Shown here: piece by piece, positions 8,602-18,317 of the stretch
Layout of the letters: each line of letters opens with the position of its first letter
How positions within the stretch are numbered: position 1 is the first letter of the stretch
Translations under genes and position numbers: made by a program
Assembly (NCBI RefSeq): GCF_029964055.1
Contig: NZ_CP124836.1
Span: 248,001 to 312,000, forward strand
Direction: 5' to 3'
Length of the DNA: 64,000 nucleotides
From: Arthrobacter sp. EM1
GTDB lineage: Bacteria; Actinomycetota; Actinomycetes; Actinomycetales; Micrococcaceae
Notes under the pieces: model-generated
What the model was told of the DNA's origin: nothing
Seen by the model: only the letters and a program-made list of their open reading frames with translations
Database searches by the model: none

Positions 8602-9189
8602 CTAGCTTCCCGACGGCGTCGGCGTCGAGGTAGGCGTCGTCGCGGCAGAGTCGGTCGGAGTGGCGGACGACGTCGGAGTGGCCGACTCGGTCGGCGTGGC
8701 GGTTGGCAGGTACTGCTTGTAGTCGGAGATCGTGGCGTCCAGTACCGGGACCTTGAACGTGGTGCTCTGGTTAGTGCCGTCCTCGCGGAGGCTAACCTCG
8801 ACGAGGGAGCCCGGGGCGCCGCCGGTGGTGCTCAGGATCGCCTCGTCGGTGGATTCGTTCAGCAGTGTGTACGAGTTCTTTTTGACCGGGACCTGGGTCT
8901 GGGAGCCGGCCGAACCCCGGATGGTCAGGGTCACGTCGGTGGAGGACGAGTTGTAGACAGCGCCGACGACGCGGCCGGGCTTGTCTTCAGCGGAAGAGAT
9001 GATCATCATGTTGCGCAACTGCAACGGGCCAACGTTGGCCTGGGTTCCATCTGACGCAGCATACTGCTGGGAGGTCTGCTGGGGGTTGATGTAGCCGCAG
9101 CCCGTTACGGACAGCAGGCTGATGGCCAGAGCAGCCGTCGCGATTGCCAGCTTGCCGCGCTGGCCCCGGTTGGAAGCAGAGAAACCCAC
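8602..9189 (-). CDS. Putative lipoprotein with Ser/Thr/Pro-rich tail
   Basis: The chosen start is the GTG at 9189, because AAGGAG lies eight bases upstream; the longer reading to 9219 has no such site. The product is 195 residues. A basic N-terminus and hydrophobic helix lead to the lipobox SVTGC, with Cys31 as the likely lipid-attached residue. The mature part has a beta-rich central domain (LRNMMIISSAEDKPGRVVGAVYN, TDVTLTIRGS) and ends in a tail of about 35 residues made of TPTESATPT-like repeats, which is probably flexible. The family is unrecognised beyond being a cell-surface lipoprotein. It sits between regX3 and carD on the opposite strand. Confidence 0.75.
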   Translation of the reverse strand: MGFSASNRGQRGKLAIATAALAISLLSVTGCGYINPQQTSQQYAASDGTQANVGPLQLRNMMIISSAEDKPGRVVGAVYNSSSTDVTLTIRGSAGSQTQVPVKKNSYTLLNESTDEAILSTTGGAPGSLVEVSLREDGTNQSTTFKVPVLDATISDYKQYLPTATPTESATPTSSATPTDSAATTPTSTPTPSGS

Positions 9190-9489
9190 GTCACGCACTC
9201 CTTGAGAGTCTTGGAACATTATTCAGCCATAGCCTATCGGCAATCCTGGTCAAACCATGATTCGGGCGGGACGCAATCCTGCAGACTCGTGGGCCTGCCC
9301 GCCACGCACGCGGTGTCCCGGCACTCTTGGCAAAGGACTTTCAATACACTAATATCCGCTTTCGTCAAGAGGTCTGACGGGGTCGATTAAGGCCATTTTC
9401 CCCGTATTCATGCGGTTCTTGGGCGGGTTCCATGGCAGTTGTATGCCTTAAACGTGATAAACTGGTCTGCGGGAAAGGGGAATGTCCAC

Positions 9490-9972
9490 ATGGTTTTTGA
9501 GGTCGGCGAGACAGTAGTTTACCCTCACCACGGTGCAGCAAAAATTGAAGAAATCAAGATGCGCACTGTCAAGGGCGAAGAGAAGATGTATCTCAAGCTC
9601 AAGGTGGCTCAGGGTGATCTGACCATTGAAGTTCCAGCAGAAAACGTTGACCTAGTTGGGGTCCGGGACGTAGTGGGCAAAGAAGGTCTGGAGCACGTAT
9701 TTGAAGTGCTGCGGGCCGAGTTCACTGAAGAACCCACCAACTGGTCACGTCGATACAAGGCAAACCTGGAGAAGCTTGCTTCCGGTGACGTCATCAAAGT
9801 GGCAGAGGTCGTTCGTGACCTGTGGCGCCGCGATCACGACCGGGGTCTCTCCGCAGGGGAGAAGCGCATGCTGGCCAAGGCACGCCAGATTCTGATTTCA
9901 GAACTGGCGCTGGCCGAGAAGACCGACGAAGAGAAGGCTGCAAGCGTTCTCGACGAGGTTTTGGCTTCCTAA
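9490..9972 (+). CDS. carD: CarD family transcriptional regulator
   Basis: This 160-residue protein has the N-terminal CarD_CdnL/TRCF RNA-polymerase-interaction domain ([21 protein letters not shown]) and a C-terminal helical DNA-binding domain ([32 protein letters not shown]). In mycobacteria CarD binds the RNAP beta lobe and stabilises open complexes at rRNA and other promoters. The ATG at 9490 has GAAAGGGG upstream and gives the family-typical N-terminus; an upstream extension to 9439 is not conserved in character. It is followed by a terminator and then ispD, an order common in actinobacteria. Confidence 0.95.
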   Translation: MVFEVGETVVYPHHGAAKIEEIKMRTVKGEEKMYLKLKVAQGDLTIEVPAENVDLVGVRDVVGKEGLEHVFEVLRAEFTEEPTNWSRRYKANLEKLASGDVIKVAEVVRDLWRRDHDRGLSAGEKRMLAKARQILISELALAEKTDEEKAASVLDEVLAS

Positions 9973-9996
9973 ACAAGAGTTGAACAGAAAAGAACT

Positions 9997-10028
9997 AAAC
10001 CCCGGTAGCCTAGCGGCTGCCGGGGTTT
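9997..10028 (+). terminator. Rho-independent terminator after carD
   Basis: AAACCCCGGTAGCC (9997-10010) pairs with GGCTGCCGGGGTTT (10015-10028), with one G-T pair and a four-base loop, followed by CTTG. It lies just after carD. Confidence 0.8.
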
Positions 10029-10088
10029 CTTGTGCCCGCCTGATAGCGCAGTGGGATGCCGCTCGCGCCGCGACGTAGTCTTGTGCGC

Positions 10089-10907
10089 ATGGACTCTGCA
10101 CCAAAAACCCCCGTCACCGCGGTCATCGTTGTGGCTGCCGGCTCCGGCCAGCGCCTGGGCTACGGGATGCCCAAAGCCAAGGTCCCGTTGGGCGGGGACA
10201 GCATCCTCACCCACGCCCTGCGGGGCGTCGCCGGATCCGGCATTGCGCAGCAGATTTGCGTCGCCATCCCGCCCGGCGACCCGGAGCTCCTCGCCCTCTG
10301 CGAGGCCTTCACCCGGGAGCTCAAGGCCGAGCGGCCGGACACGCCCGGTGACGGCGAAGCCGGAGATGTCCCGGTGGTGACAATTGTCGACGGCGGTGCC
10401 ACCCGTGCCGAGTCGGTCCGCGCCGGGCTGGCAGCGCTCTTGCCGGCCACCGAAGCTGTCCTGGTGCACGACGCCGCCCGAGCACTGACGCCGGAAGCTG
10501 TTTTCCACCGGGTGTCCCGCGCCCTTACGGCCGGCGCGCTGGCCGTCATTCCCGTTATGCCCGTGGTGGACACGGTCAAAACCGTGCAGCCGACGTCCGG
10601 CGACGGCGCCGCGATCGCCCCGGAACTTGTCACCGGCACCGCTGCCCGGGAAACCCTGCGGGCGGTGCAGACCCCGCAGGGCTTTGAGCTTGCGACCCTG
10701 CGGCGCGCCCACGCGGCGGCAGCCGCCTTCGACGCCGGACAGACCGCGGCCGTCACCGATGACGCCATGCTGGTGGAACTGTTGGGCGTCCCGGTCCACG
10801 CGGTGCGCGGCGCCAGCCAATCGCTGAAGATCACCACCCCGCTGGACCTGATCATCGCCGAGGGGCTACTGGAAGGCCCGCTGGGCGTCCGCTGGGTGGA
10901 AGGCTGA
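10089..10907 (+). CDS. ispD: 2-C-methyl-D-erythritol 4-phosphate cytidylyltransferase
   Basis: This 272-residue enzyme activates MEP with CTP in the non-mevalonate isoprenoid pathway. The nucleotide-binding loop [23 protein letters not shown] is near residues 14-36. [12 protein letters not shown] and the C-terminal [18 protein letters not shown] segment are family marks. The ATG at 10089 is preferred over a start at 10056 because the latter adds residues with no match to the fold. The gene is somewhat longer than E. coli IspD because of an insertion around [15 protein letters not shown]. It is two bases from ispF. Confidence 0.95.
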   Translation: MDSAPKTPVTAVIVVAAGSGQRLGYGMPKAKVPLGGDSILTHALRGVAGSGIAQQICVAIPPGDPELLALCEAFTRELKAERPDTPGDGEAGDVPVVTIVDGGATRAESVRAGLAALLPATEAVLVHDAARALTPEAVFHRVSRALTAGALAVIPVMPVVDTVKTVQPTSGDGAAIAPELVTGTAARETLRAVQTPQGFELATLRRAHAAAAAFDAGQTAAVTDDAMLVELLGVPVHAVRGASQSLKITTPLDLIIAEGLLEGPLGVRWVEG

Positions 10908-10909
10908 GC

Positions 10910-11446
10910 ATGTCCGGAACGCAGAAACCGCCGTTGCCCCTCATCCCGCGGACCGGAATCGGCATCGACGTCCACGCCTACGCCCCAGCGGACGCACCCC
11001 AGCCGCTCTGGCTTGGCGGCCTGTTCTGGGACCGGGAACGGGGACTGTCCGGCCACTCGGACGGCGACCCCGTCGCCCACGCTGCCGCCGACGCCCTGTT
11101 CTCTGCCTGCGGTATCGGTGACCTGGGCACCCATTTCGGTACCGACCGCCCGGAGTACGCCGGCGCCTCAGGGGTGACCCTGCTGGCCGAGGCTGCCCGG
11201 ATCGTCCGCGCCGCAGGTTTCGAAATCGGCAACATCGCCGTGCAGTTCGTCGCCAACAGGCCCAAGTTCGGCCCCCGCCGGGAGGAATCCCAACGGGTTC
11301 TCAGCAAAGCAGCAGGCGCGCCGGTCAGCGTCTCGGCAACCACAAGCGACGGACTTGGATTTACCGGCCGCGGCGAAGGGATTTCAGCCATGGCGACCGC
11401 CCTCGTTTACCCTGCCAAGCCCGCGCCCCAGGAATCGGTCGCCTAG
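10910..11446 (+). CDS. ispF: 2-C-methyl-D-erythritol 2,4-cyclodiphosphate synthase
   Basis: This 178-residue enzyme cyclises CDP-ME phosphate with loss of CMP in isoprenoid synthesis. The metal ligands Asp20 and His22 (GIDVHAY) and His57 ([12 protein letters not shown]) are in place, and the substrate loop LSGHSDGD is intact. The C-terminal [18 protein letters not shown] motif is typical. It begins two bases after ispD; the two are fused in some bacteria, and here they form a tight operon. Confidence 0.96.
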   Translation: MSGTQKPPLPLIPRTGIGIDVHAYAPADAPQPLWLGGLFWDRERGLSGHSDGDPVAHAAADALFSACGIGDLGTHFGTDRPEYAGASGVTLLAEAARIVRAAGFEIGNIAVQFVANRPKFGPRREESQRVLSKAAGAPVSVSATTSDGLGFTGRGEGISAMATALVYPAKPAPQESVA

Positions 11447-11488
11447 GCTTGACGGAAGATCCCTTCCCGCAAGACCAGGAGACCTCCC

Positions 11489-11818
11489 GTGAAAAAGCTG
11501 CTGCCCGCCGTCGTCGTTCTGGCCGGACTGCTGCTGACCGGCTGCACCGCGACACCGAAGATGGGACTCCCGGAGAGCTGCGCGTTCCTCAACAAGGACA
11601 CCTTCGTCCCCACCGGCAACCAGCAGCAAAAGGCTGAGCAGATCTCCAAGCACTACCAGGAGGTCGCGGACAAGGTGGCGTCCGAGGTGGCCGACCCAAT
11701 CCAGAAGATGGCGGACATCATGACGGCGGTGGCGGGCACCTCGCTCGGGGCCACGAGCGCCGAGCAGACCAAGCAGTTGACGGAACAGAACAACAGGATC
11801 GGCGAGTACTGCAAGTAG
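11489..11818 (+). CDS. Small putative lipoprotein
   Basis: This 109-residue protein starts at GTG 11489 with CAGGAG upstream. MKKLLPAVVVLAGLLLTGC is a textbook lipoprotein signal with Cys19 after the lipobox LLTG. The mature part is helical and Gln/Lys-rich and contains two further Cys (CAF near 31 and GEYCK at the C-terminus) that could form one disulfide. I do not recognise a family. It lies 42 bases after ispF and 56 before cysS, so it may be a passenger in that run of genes. Confidence 0.7.
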   Translation: MKKLLPAVVVLAGLLLTGCTATPKMGLPESCAFLNKDTFVPTGNQQQKAEQISKHYQEVADKVASEVADPIQKMADIMTAVAGTSLGATSAEQTKQLTEQNNRIGEYCK

Positions 11819-11820
11819 TC

Positions 11821-11846
11821 GCCCGGGGTGCTCCGCACGCCGGGGC
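11821..11846 (+). terminator. Weak hairpin after small lipoprotein gene
   Basis: GCCCGGGGTGC and GCACGCCGGGGC can pair around a TCC loop with a bulge. There is no T-tract, and termination is only possible, not shown. Confidence 0.35.
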
Positions 11847-11874
11847 TTGGATCCCCATCGGCTAATCTGGAGCG

Positions 11875-13329
11875 GTGACCCTGCGCTTCTATGACACTGC
11901 ATCCGCCGAAGTCCGTGACTTCGTCCCCCTGGTTCCGGGCAAAGTGAGCCTCTACTACTGCGGCGCCACGGTGCAGGGCATGCCGCACGTCGGCCACATC
12001 CGCTCTGCCATCGCCTTTGACCAGCTCACCCGCTGGCTGCAGTACCGTGGCTTCCGCGTTACCGCGGTCCGCAACGTCACCGACATCGACGACAAGATTC
12101 TGGCCAAGTCGGCGGATTCGTTCGCCCCTGACTTTGAGGACGAACCGGGCGCCGTCCGGAATGAGGAATGGTGGGCACTGGCCTACCGTTACGAGCAGGA
12201 ATTCCTCAAGGCCTATGACACCCTTGGCGTCGCCCGCCCCACGTACGAACCTCGGGCCACCGGCCACATCCCGGAAATGCATGCACTGATCGCCCGATTG
12301 ATCGACCGCGGCCACGCCTACCCGGCCCTGGATAACTCCGGGGATGTCTACTTCGATGTCCGCTCCTGGCCCAAGTACGGCTCCCTGACGCGGCAGAACA
12401 TCGATGACATGCAGGGCGCGGCCGACGCCGACCAGCGCGGGAAAAAGGACGCCCGCGACTTCGCGCTCTGGAAGGGCCACAAAGACGGGGAACCGACGAC
12501 GGCGCGCTGGGACTCGCCGTGGGGCACCGGCCGGCCCGGCTGGCACCTGGAATGCTCCGCGATGGCGGGCAAGTACCTCGGAAACGGGTTCGACATCCAC
12601 GGCGGCGGGCTGGACCTGCGCTTCCCGCACCATGAAAACGAGATGGCCCAGTCCCAGGCCGCCGGCCACGGCTTCGCGAACTTCTGGATGCACAACGGCA
12701 TGGTCACCTACGCCGGCGAGAAAATGTCCAAGTCCATCGGCAACACCATCAGCCCCGCCGAAATGCTGGATTTGGCCCCGGCACGGGTTGTCCGCTATTA
12801 CCTCGGGCAGGCGCAGTACCGCTCCGTGCTGGATTACCAGCCAACGTCGCTGCAGGAAGCCGCAGCCGCCGTCGAGCGCATCGACGGGTTCATCAGCCGC
12901 GCCGTCCGGGCCCTCGCCGACGGCGGAAGCTACGGCTTCGCCACCTACGGGAAAGTACCCGAAGCCTTCGAACGCGCCATGGACGATGACCTCAACGTGC
13001 CCCAGGCCCTCGCCGTCCTGCACGAGACCGTTCGGGCCGGCAACACCGCCCTGACCGCCGGCCGGCCCGACGAGGCCCGGCAGGCGCTGGACAGTGTCAC
13101 GGATATGCTGCGTGTCCTTGGTCTCCATAACACCGCGCGGCCCGCTGTGGACGAGGAAGGCAACGAGGCCCTCGCCGTGCTGGTCGAGGCACAGCTCGCG
13201 GCCAGGGCGCAGGCCCGCGGCAGCAAGGACTGGGCCGCCTCCGACGCCATCCGCGATACCCTCTCCGCCGCCGGCGTTGTGGTCGAGGACGGCCCGGACG
13301 GCGCCAGCTGGAGCCTCAAGCGCGGCTGA
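11875..13329 (+). CDS. cysS: Cysteine--tRNA ligase
   Basis: This 484-residue class I synthetase charges tRNA-Cys. Cys29 (YYCGATVQG) is the first zinc ligand, HVGH at 38-41 is the HIGH motif, Cys227 ([10 protein letters not shown]) is another zinc ligand, and KMSKS is at 283-287. The segment [21 protein letters not shown] is typical of CysRS and distinguishes it from MshC, the mycothiol ligase paralogue that lacks the C-terminal domain. The GTG at 11875 starts the standard [13 protein letters not shown]-terminus. rlmB follows 134 bases later. Confidence 0.95.
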   Translation: MTLRFYDTASAEVRDFVPLVPGKVSLYYCGATVQGMPHVGHIRSAIAFDQLTRWLQYRGFRVTAVRNVTDIDDKILAKSADSFAPDFEDEPGAVRNEEWWALAYRYEQEFLKAYDTLGVARPTYEPRATGHIPEMHALIARLIDRGHAYPALDNSGDVYFDVRSWPKYGSLTRQNIDDMQGAADADQRGKKDARDFALWKGHKDGEPTTARWDSPWGTGRPGWHLECSAMAGKYLGNGFDIHGGGLDLRFPHHENEMAQSQAAGHGFANFWMHNGMVTYAGEKMSKSIGNTISPAEMLDLAPARVVRYYLGQAQYRSVLDYQPTSLQEAAAAVERIDGFISRAVRALADGGSYGFATYGKVPEAFERAMDDDLNVPQALAVLHETVRAGNTALTAGRPDEARQALDSVTDMLRVLGLHNTARPAVDEEGNEALAVLVEAQLAARAQARGSKDWAASDAIRDTLSAAGVVVEDGPDGASWSLKRG

Positions 13330-13463
13330 TGCCCGGACGGCGGGTGGCCTCCGGCCAGGCGGAATGCCGGCCCCGGATCTCCCTGCCGGTCGAGGATTTA
13401 ACTCGAGTCAGTAGACTGGAGTTCAGACTTGTCAACTAATCGCGTATTTAAAGGGTGAAACTC

Positions 13464-14450
13464 ATGGCCAATAACGGTCGCCGCTCGGTCAAAATGAAGA
13501 AGGGCCCCACTGTCGGAACCGGCGGTCACGGCCGCAAGGCACTTGAAGGCAAGGGGCCCACCCCCAAGGCCGAGGACCGCCCCTACCACAAAGCGCACAA
13601 GAACAAGCAGCTTGCTGACCGGTCCGCGGCCAAACGACCGGGAGCTCCGCGCAACGCCGGCGCCCGCTCCGGCCCCAAGGGCCGTGCCACTGAAGAAGTC
13701 GTCACCGGACGCAACTCGGTTGTGGAGGCGCTGCGCGCCGGGATCCCGGCCAAGGCCCTGCACGTGGCAATCCGCATCGAGATGGATGACCGCGTCAAGG
13801 AGTCCCTCAAGCTCGCTGCTGAGCGCGGCATCCCGCTGCTCGAAACCGGCAAGCCCGAGCTGGACCGAATGACCGACGACGCCATCCACCAGGGCCTTGT
13901 CCTGCAGATCCCGCCCTATGAATACCAGGACGCCTACGAGCTTGCCGAGGAGACTCTCGGAAGCTGGAAGAAGGGCCACGTAGCCAACGCGCCGCTTTTC
14001 GTCGCGCTCGACGGCATCACCGACCCCCGTAACCTCGGCGCGATCATCCGCTCGGTTTCGGCTTTCAGCGGCCACGGCGTCATCGTTCCCGAGCGCCGCT
14101 CCGTCGGCGTCACGGCCTCGGCTTGGAAGACCAGCGCCGGTGCCGCCGTCCGCGTTCCCGTTGCACGTGCGGCCAACCTGAACAACACACTGAAGGCCTT
14201 CAAGAGCATGGGCATTTATGTTCTCGGGCTCGACGGCGACGGCGACGTCTCACTCCCGGACCTCGCCCTGGCCACGGAGCCGGTCTGCATAGTCGTTGGT
14301 TCCGAGGGCAAGGGCCTCAGCCGCCTGGTCCGCGAAAACTGCGACCAGATCGTTTCCATCCCGATTGACTCGGCGATGGAATCGCTCAACGCCTCCATGG
14401 CGGTCGGCATCTCCCTCTATGAGATCTCCCGTCAGCGGGCCGCTAAGTAA
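13464..14450 (+). CDS. rlmB: 23S rRNA (guanosine-2'-O-)-methyltransferase RlmB-type (SpoU)
   Basis: This 328-residue SPOUT methyltransferase follows cysS, the usual actinobacterial order. The first 75 residues are Lys/Arg/Gly-rich and probably disordered RNA-binding sequence. The ribose-methyltransferase substrate-binding domain begins near VVTGRNSVVEALRAGIPAKAL. The SpoU motifs are NLGAIIRS from residue 190, VVGSEGKGLSRLVRENCD, and SLNASMAVGISLYE at the C-terminal knot. ATG 13464 is favoured over the GTG three codons upstream. E. coli RlmB modifies G2251 of 23S rRNA; the exact target here is inferred. Confidence 0.9.
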   Translation: MANNGRRSVKMKKGPTVGTGGHGRKALEGKGPTPKAEDRPYHKAHKNKQLADRSAAKRPGAPRNAGARSGPKGRATEEVVTGRNSVVEALRAGIPAKALHVAIRIEMDDRVKESLKLAAERGIPLLETGKPELDRMTDDAIHQGLVLQIPPYEYQDAYELAEETLGSWKKGHVANAPLFVALDGITDPRNLGAIIRSVSAFSGHGVIVPERRSVGVTASAWKTSAGAAVRVPVARAANLNNTLKAFKSMGIYVLGLDGDGDVSLPDLALATEPVCIVVGSEGKGLSRLVRENCDQIVSIPIDSAMESLNASMAVGISLYEISRQRAAK

Positions 14451-14475
14451 CGACCGCTCGTTGCTGCGGCTCTGA

Positions 14476-14700
14476 CGCTCTCTCACGTTTGGCGCGGCTT
14501 TTGGGGACGCTCTCTCACGTTTGGCGCGGCTTTTGGGGACGCTCTCTCACGTTTGGCGACGCTTTTGGGGACGCTCTCTCCCCTTTGGTGCGGGAGCGTT
14601 TCCTGATGAGTCGCGAAAGGTGCGGGAGCGTTTCCTGATGAGTCGCGAAAGGTGCGGGAGCGTTTCCTGATGAGTCGCGAAAGGTGCGGGAGCGTCGGTT
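14476..14700. repeat. Two abutting 32-bp tandem arrays in opposite orientation
   Basis: Array 1 starts CGCTCTCTCACGTTTGGCGC and repeats at 14476, 14508 and 14540, with a partial copy at 14572. Array 2 starts GGTGCGGGAGCGTTTCCTGA and repeats at 14587, 14619 and 14651, with a partial at 14683. Both have a period of exactly 32 bp. The ends resemble each other when inverted (CGCTC-YCYCA against TGCGGGAGCG). At the junction 14572-14598 they form an imperfect hairpin. The whole stretch is non-coding, between rlmB and a convergent hydrolase gene. Confidence 0.9.
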
Positions 14701-14745
14701 CTCCCACCGCTGTCCGCGGCAGGGACCCAAAATCCCCGGCCAAGC

Positions 14746-15549
14746 CTAGAACCTGTGGCGGTTGGCGAGCACCGGGAGTTTGGCCCGGGCGTCCTTGACA
14801 ACGCCGGGATCCAGCTCGGTGAACAACAGGCCGGGTGCGGCGTCGAGCTCGGCCAGGATGTTTCCGAAGGGGGACACCACAACCGAGTGCCCGACGCCGG
14901 TGGGCGCCGCGCCCTTGGGCTCGATGCCCTGGCTGGCCGGGTCGCCCTGGCCGCAGGCGAGGACCAGGGTGGTGGAATCCAGCGCGCGGGCACGGGCCAG
15001 GAGCTTCCATTGCTCGGCCTTGCCGGGGCCGGATCCCCAGGAAGCGCAGACGATGTTCACGTCGGCGCCGCGGTCCGCATTCTCGGTGAACAGATCCGGG
15101 AAACGGAGGTCATAGCAGGTGGTCAGGCCGAAGGTCATGCCTTCGAATTCGAAAGTGACCGGTTCGTCCCCGGCGTCGACGGTGTCTGATTCCGCGAAGC
15201 CGAAGGCATCGAAGAGGTGGATCTTGTCGTAGCTGGCTTCGATTCCCCGGCCGGTGACCAAGAGCGTGTTGCGTACCTTGGCGCCGTCGTCGGCAGCCCC
15301 CGGCGTGAACATCCCTGCGATGATAAGGATCTCCTGTTCGTCCGCAATGGCGCGCACTCGTGTTGCCCACGGGCCGTCCAGCGGCTCGGCGATGTCCAAC
15401 AGCGAGTTGCCGAAGGCACGCATCGTGGCCTCGGGAAACACAACGAGTTCGGCGCCGCCGGCCTTGGCCCGAATGGAGTAGTCCTCCACGAGGGCCAGAT
15501 TTTCGGCAAGGTCGCGTCCGGTAATGATTTGAGCAAGTGCAATTCGCAC
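14746..15549 (-). CDS. Carbon-nitrogen hydrolase (nitrilase superfamily)
   Basis: This 267-residue protein has the complete nitrilase-superfamily triad: Glu40 in VVFPEAT, Lys109 in YDKIHLFDAFG and Cys145 in GLTTCYDLRFP. The pattern FPEA / YDKIHLFD / CYDLRFP is closest to the Nit/omega-amidase branch, which hydrolyses small amides such as deaminated glutathione or alpha-ketoglutaramate. The substrate cannot be fixed from sequence. The length is typical for a single-domain amidase, with no signal peptide. It is convergent with rlmB across the repeat arrays and divergent from glgX. Confidence 0.87.
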   Translation of the reverse strand: MRIALAQIITGRDLAENLALVEDYSIRAKAGGAELVVFPEATMRAFGNSLLDIAEPLDGPWATRVRAIADEQEILIIAGMFTPGAADDGAKVRNTLLVTGRGIEASYDKIHLFDAFGFAESDTVDAGDEPVTFEFEGMTFGLTTCYDLRFPDLFTENADRGADVNIVCASWGSGPGKAEQWKLLARARALDSTTLVLACGQGDPASQGIEPKGAAPTGVGHSVVVSPFGNILAELDAAPGLLFTELDPGVVKDARAKLPVLANRHRF

Positions 15550-15664
15550 TGTTACCTCCGATTGGGAGCCTGTCCCAGTATGGAACGCTGCTATTCCGTA
15601 GACTTCATATCGTCAGGAAATCAGAAACCGGGGCTAGTCGACTGGCCCCGCTAAACTTTGAGCA

Positions 15665-17779
15665 ATGGTAATGACCTACGTAGATACAGCTTCCACCGTA
15701 GACGCTTCGCGTGCGTTTCCGCTGGGAATCAGTGTTCCGAGCACCGGTTCACCGGCCGCGGACGACCCCCGGGGGGCCGTCGCGAATGTGGCTGTCTACG
15801 CGCCCGGCGTGGCCACTCTGGAGATCTGCTACCAGGCGCCAGGCGGTACCTGGCAGCTAAAAACGCTGCCAAATCTGACCGACGGTGTGCACCACGGCAT
15901 CGTCGAAGGCATTCCGGTCGGTTCCCGGTACGGTTTCCGGGCCACGCCGGACCACGAGGCGCTGCCGCTGCCCATGCCTGCCGCGGATTTCGACGCCGAC
16001 GGCGTGCAGCCCCTGCTGCTGGACCCTTACGGCCGTGCCGTGGACGAGCGCGAGGACTTCATCACCAGCGTCCGGATGGACAGCGCTTTCGATTGGGGTG
16101 ATAACCGCGGCCCCAGGGTGCCGTGGCGCAACACCATCATTTACGAGGCGCATGTCCGCGGCCAGACCAAGCTGCACCCAGACATCCCCGAAGAGCTCCA
16201 GGGCACCTACGCGGGGCTGGCACACCCGGCCATGATCGAACACCTGATCGCGCTGGGAATCACCGCGGTCCAGCTCCTCCCGGTGCATTTCCACGTGGAC
16301 GAACCGCACCTGCAGAACCTTGGTATGACGAACTACTGGGGCTACAACACGGCTGCTTTCTTCGCCCCGCATCCCCGCTACGCCACACAGGCCGCGCAGG
16401 CCGCCGGCGCGCAGGCCGTCCAGGATGAGTTCAAGGGCATGGTGAAGCTGCTTCATGGCGCCGGACTGGAGGTCATCCTCGATGTCGTCTATAACCACAC
16501 TGCCGAGGGCGGCCGGGACGGACGGACCCTCAGCTTCCGCGGGCTGGGCGAGATGACTTACTACCGCAACGACGGCAACGGCAAGTACGTGGACACCACC
16601 GGCTGCGGCAACAGCCTGAACTTCGGCGAGCCACGGGTTGTCCAGCTGGTCCTGGACTCCTTGCGTTACTGGGTGACAGAGTTCCACATCGACGGGTTCC
16701 GGTTCGACCTTGCGGTGACGCTGGCGCGCAATGCCGCCAACGAATTCGATCCCCGGCATCCTTTCCTGGTTGCGATCGGCGCCGACCCGGTGCTGTCCGC
16801 CACCAAGCTCATCGCGGAGCCGTGGGACGTCGGCTACGGGGGCTGGCAGACCGGCCGCTTCCCGGCCGGCTGGGTGGACTGGAATGATCACTTCCGCGAT
16901 GCCGTCCGCAGCTTTTGGCTCGCCGACCGTGCCGCGATCGACGCCGGCGGGCAAGGCAGCCCCGTGGCCAGCCTCGCGGACGCGCTTTCCGGCTCCGCGA
17001 GCCTGTTCGAGCCCTCCGGCCGGTCCCGGCTCGCTTCGGTCAACCTCGTCACGGCCCACGACGGTTTCACCCTCGCCGACCTTGTCGCCTACGACCGCAA
17101 GCACAACGAGGCCAACGGCGAGCAGAACCGCGACGGCCACGGCGATAACCGCAGCTACAACCACGGCTTCGAGGGACCCACGGAGGACGAGGACATCCTG
17201 GCCAAGCGTGCCCAGTCCAGCCGCAACCTGATGGCCTCGCTGATGATCTCCCAGGGCGTGCCCATGATCACCGCCGGCGACGAGGTGGGCCGCACCCAGC
17301 AGGGCAACAACAACGCCTACTGCCAGGACAACCCCATCACGTGGATCGATTGGACCAGCAATCCCGAGTCACACTCGATGCTGCGGACCACCAAGCGTGT
17401 CATTCGGCTCCGCAAGGAATTCCTGGCCGGCCAGCCGCACGATTACCCGACGCGGGAAAAGCAGTCGTACTTCCATTGGTTCGACGAGCACGGCGAGCCC
17501 ATGGCCGGGGACCGCTGGCAGGACCCCGGACACCGGGTTGTTCAGCTCCTGCTTGGCTCCGACGACGGTCACGTTGACGGGCTTGTGGTGGTCAACGGCG
17601 GCGCCCGGGACGTCAAAGTCACGCTGCCGCTGCTCAGCAATGAGGACGGGACCGGTAACAGGCTCTTTGAATTGCGCCTGACCACCTCCGAGCTCCACGA
17701 CCGGCGCCAGGGCGTCCGGGTCGCTTCCGGCGAACGGGACGTTGTCCAGGCCAATTCCATCAACATCTACCGCACTTAG
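15665..17779 (+). CDS. glgX: Glycogen debranching enzyme GlgX
   Basis: This 704-residue GH13 protein hydrolyses alpha-1,6 branches in limit dextrin left by glycogen phosphorylase. An N-terminal CBM48-like domain covers about 15-130. The TIM-barrel motifs are VVYNHTAEG, GFRFDLAV with nucleophile Asp348, KLIAEPWDVG with acid/base Glu385 and VTAHDGFTLADLV with Asp466. NHGFEGPTEDEDI and MITAGDEVGRTQQGNNNAYCQDN are hallmarks of GlgX. The start is ATG 15665; the ribosome site is weak, and an alternative ATG exists two codons later. It heads the alpha-glucan island. Confidence 0.93.
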   Translation: MVMTYVDTASTVDASRAFPLGISVPSTGSPAADDPRGAVANVAVYAPGVATLEICYQAPGGTWQLKTLPNLTDGVHHGIVEGIPVGSRYGFRATPDHEALPLPMPAADFDADGVQPLLLDPYGRAVDEREDFITSVRMDSAFDWGDNRGPRVPWRNTIIYEAHVRGQTKLHPDIPEELQGTYAGLAHPAMIEHLIALGITAVQLLPVHFHVDEPHLQNLGMTNYWGYNTAAFFAPHPRYATQAAQAAGAQAVQDEFKGMVKLLHGAGLEVILDVVYNHTAEGGRDGRTLSFRGLGEMTYYRNDGNGKYVDTTGCGNSLNFGEPRVVQLVLDSLRYWVTEFHIDGFRFDLAVTLARNAANEFDPRHPFLVAIGADPVLSATKLIAEPWDVGYGGWQTGRFPAGWVDWNDHFRDAVRSFWLADRAAIDAGGQGSPVASLADALSGSASLFEPSGRSRLASVNLVTAHDGFTLADLVAYDRKHNEANGEQNRDGHGDNRSYNHGFEGPTEDEDILAKRAQSSRNLMASLMISQGVPMITAGDEVGRTQQGNNNAYCQDNPITWIDWTSNPESHSMLRTTKRVIRLRKEFLAGQPHDYPTREKQSYFHWFDEHGEPMAGDRWQDPGHRVVQLLLGSDDGHVDGLVVVNGGARDVKVTLPLLSNEDGTGNRLFELRLTTSELHDRRQGVRVASGERDVVQANSINIYRT

Positions 17780-17813
17780 TCCGGCGCCGGATCCAGACCA
17801 AAGGAAATCACAA

Positions 17814-18311
17814 ATGAAGGCCCAGCGGCTGACAGCCCTGCTTGCCGTGCTGGTGGGACTGGCGGTGCTGGCCTTCGTCCTGGCAGGGGTCCCGCAGACC
17901 GGCGACGCTCCGCCCGGGGCCGCCACAACGGCCACCGAAACGGCCACCGAACCGGCCGCCGGGAACGCCACAATGGCCGCCGGGGCCGCCACAACGGCCG
18001 CGGGGCCCGCCGTTACCAACCCGTCCGGGCTGCCGGAAGTGAAGGTCGCCGAACTTCCGGCCGAGGCACGTCAGACGCTGTCGCTGATCGCCAGCGGCGG
18101 TCCGTATCCGTACGCCAGGGACAACATCGCATTCGGCAACTTCGAACGTATCCTTCCCCGGAAACCCGCCGGCTACTACAAGGAATACACTGTCGGGACG
18201 CCGGGCGAATCCGACCGCGGTGCCCGCCGGATCGTGGCCGGTAGGGACGGCGAAAAATACTACACGCCGGACCATTACAACTCGTTCACATTCATCAGCG
18301 AAAGCAAGTAG
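17814..18311 (+). CDS. Secreted guanyl-specific ribonuclease (RNase Sa/N1-T1 family)
   Basis: This 165-residue protein starts at ATG 17814 with AAGGAA upstream. A hydrophobic segment at about 8-25 is a signal peptide or membrane anchor. An Ala/Thr/Gly-rich linker follows (about 33-70), then the RNase domain. YYKEYTV holds the general base Glu124, GARRIV holds Arg138 or Arg139, and DHYNSFTF holds the general acid His154, matching Glu54, Arg69 and His85 of Streptomyces RNase Sa. Unlike RNase Sa there is no Cys, so the classical disulfide is missing. The product should cleave RNA after G. A barstar gene follows by six bases. Confidence 0.88.
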   Translation: MKAQRLTALLAVLVGLAVLAFVLAGVPQTGDAPPGAATTATETATEPAAGNATMAAGAATTAAGPAVTNPSGLPEVKVAELPAEARQTLSLIASGGPYPYARDNIAFGNFERILPRKPAGYYKEYTVGTPGESDRGARRIVAGRDGEKYYTPDHYNSFTFISESK

Positions 18312-18317
18312 GGAACC

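Noticed and set aside
14476..14700. Possible CRISPR array
   Set aside because: The 32-bp units are adjacent with no unique spacers, there are only three copies of each, and no cas genes are nearby.
17742..17813. Longer start for the secreted RNase
   Set aside because: The extra residues overlap the glgX end and would put a Pro/Ser-rich stretch before the signal segment; ATG 17814 has a ribosome site and places the signal at the N-terminus.
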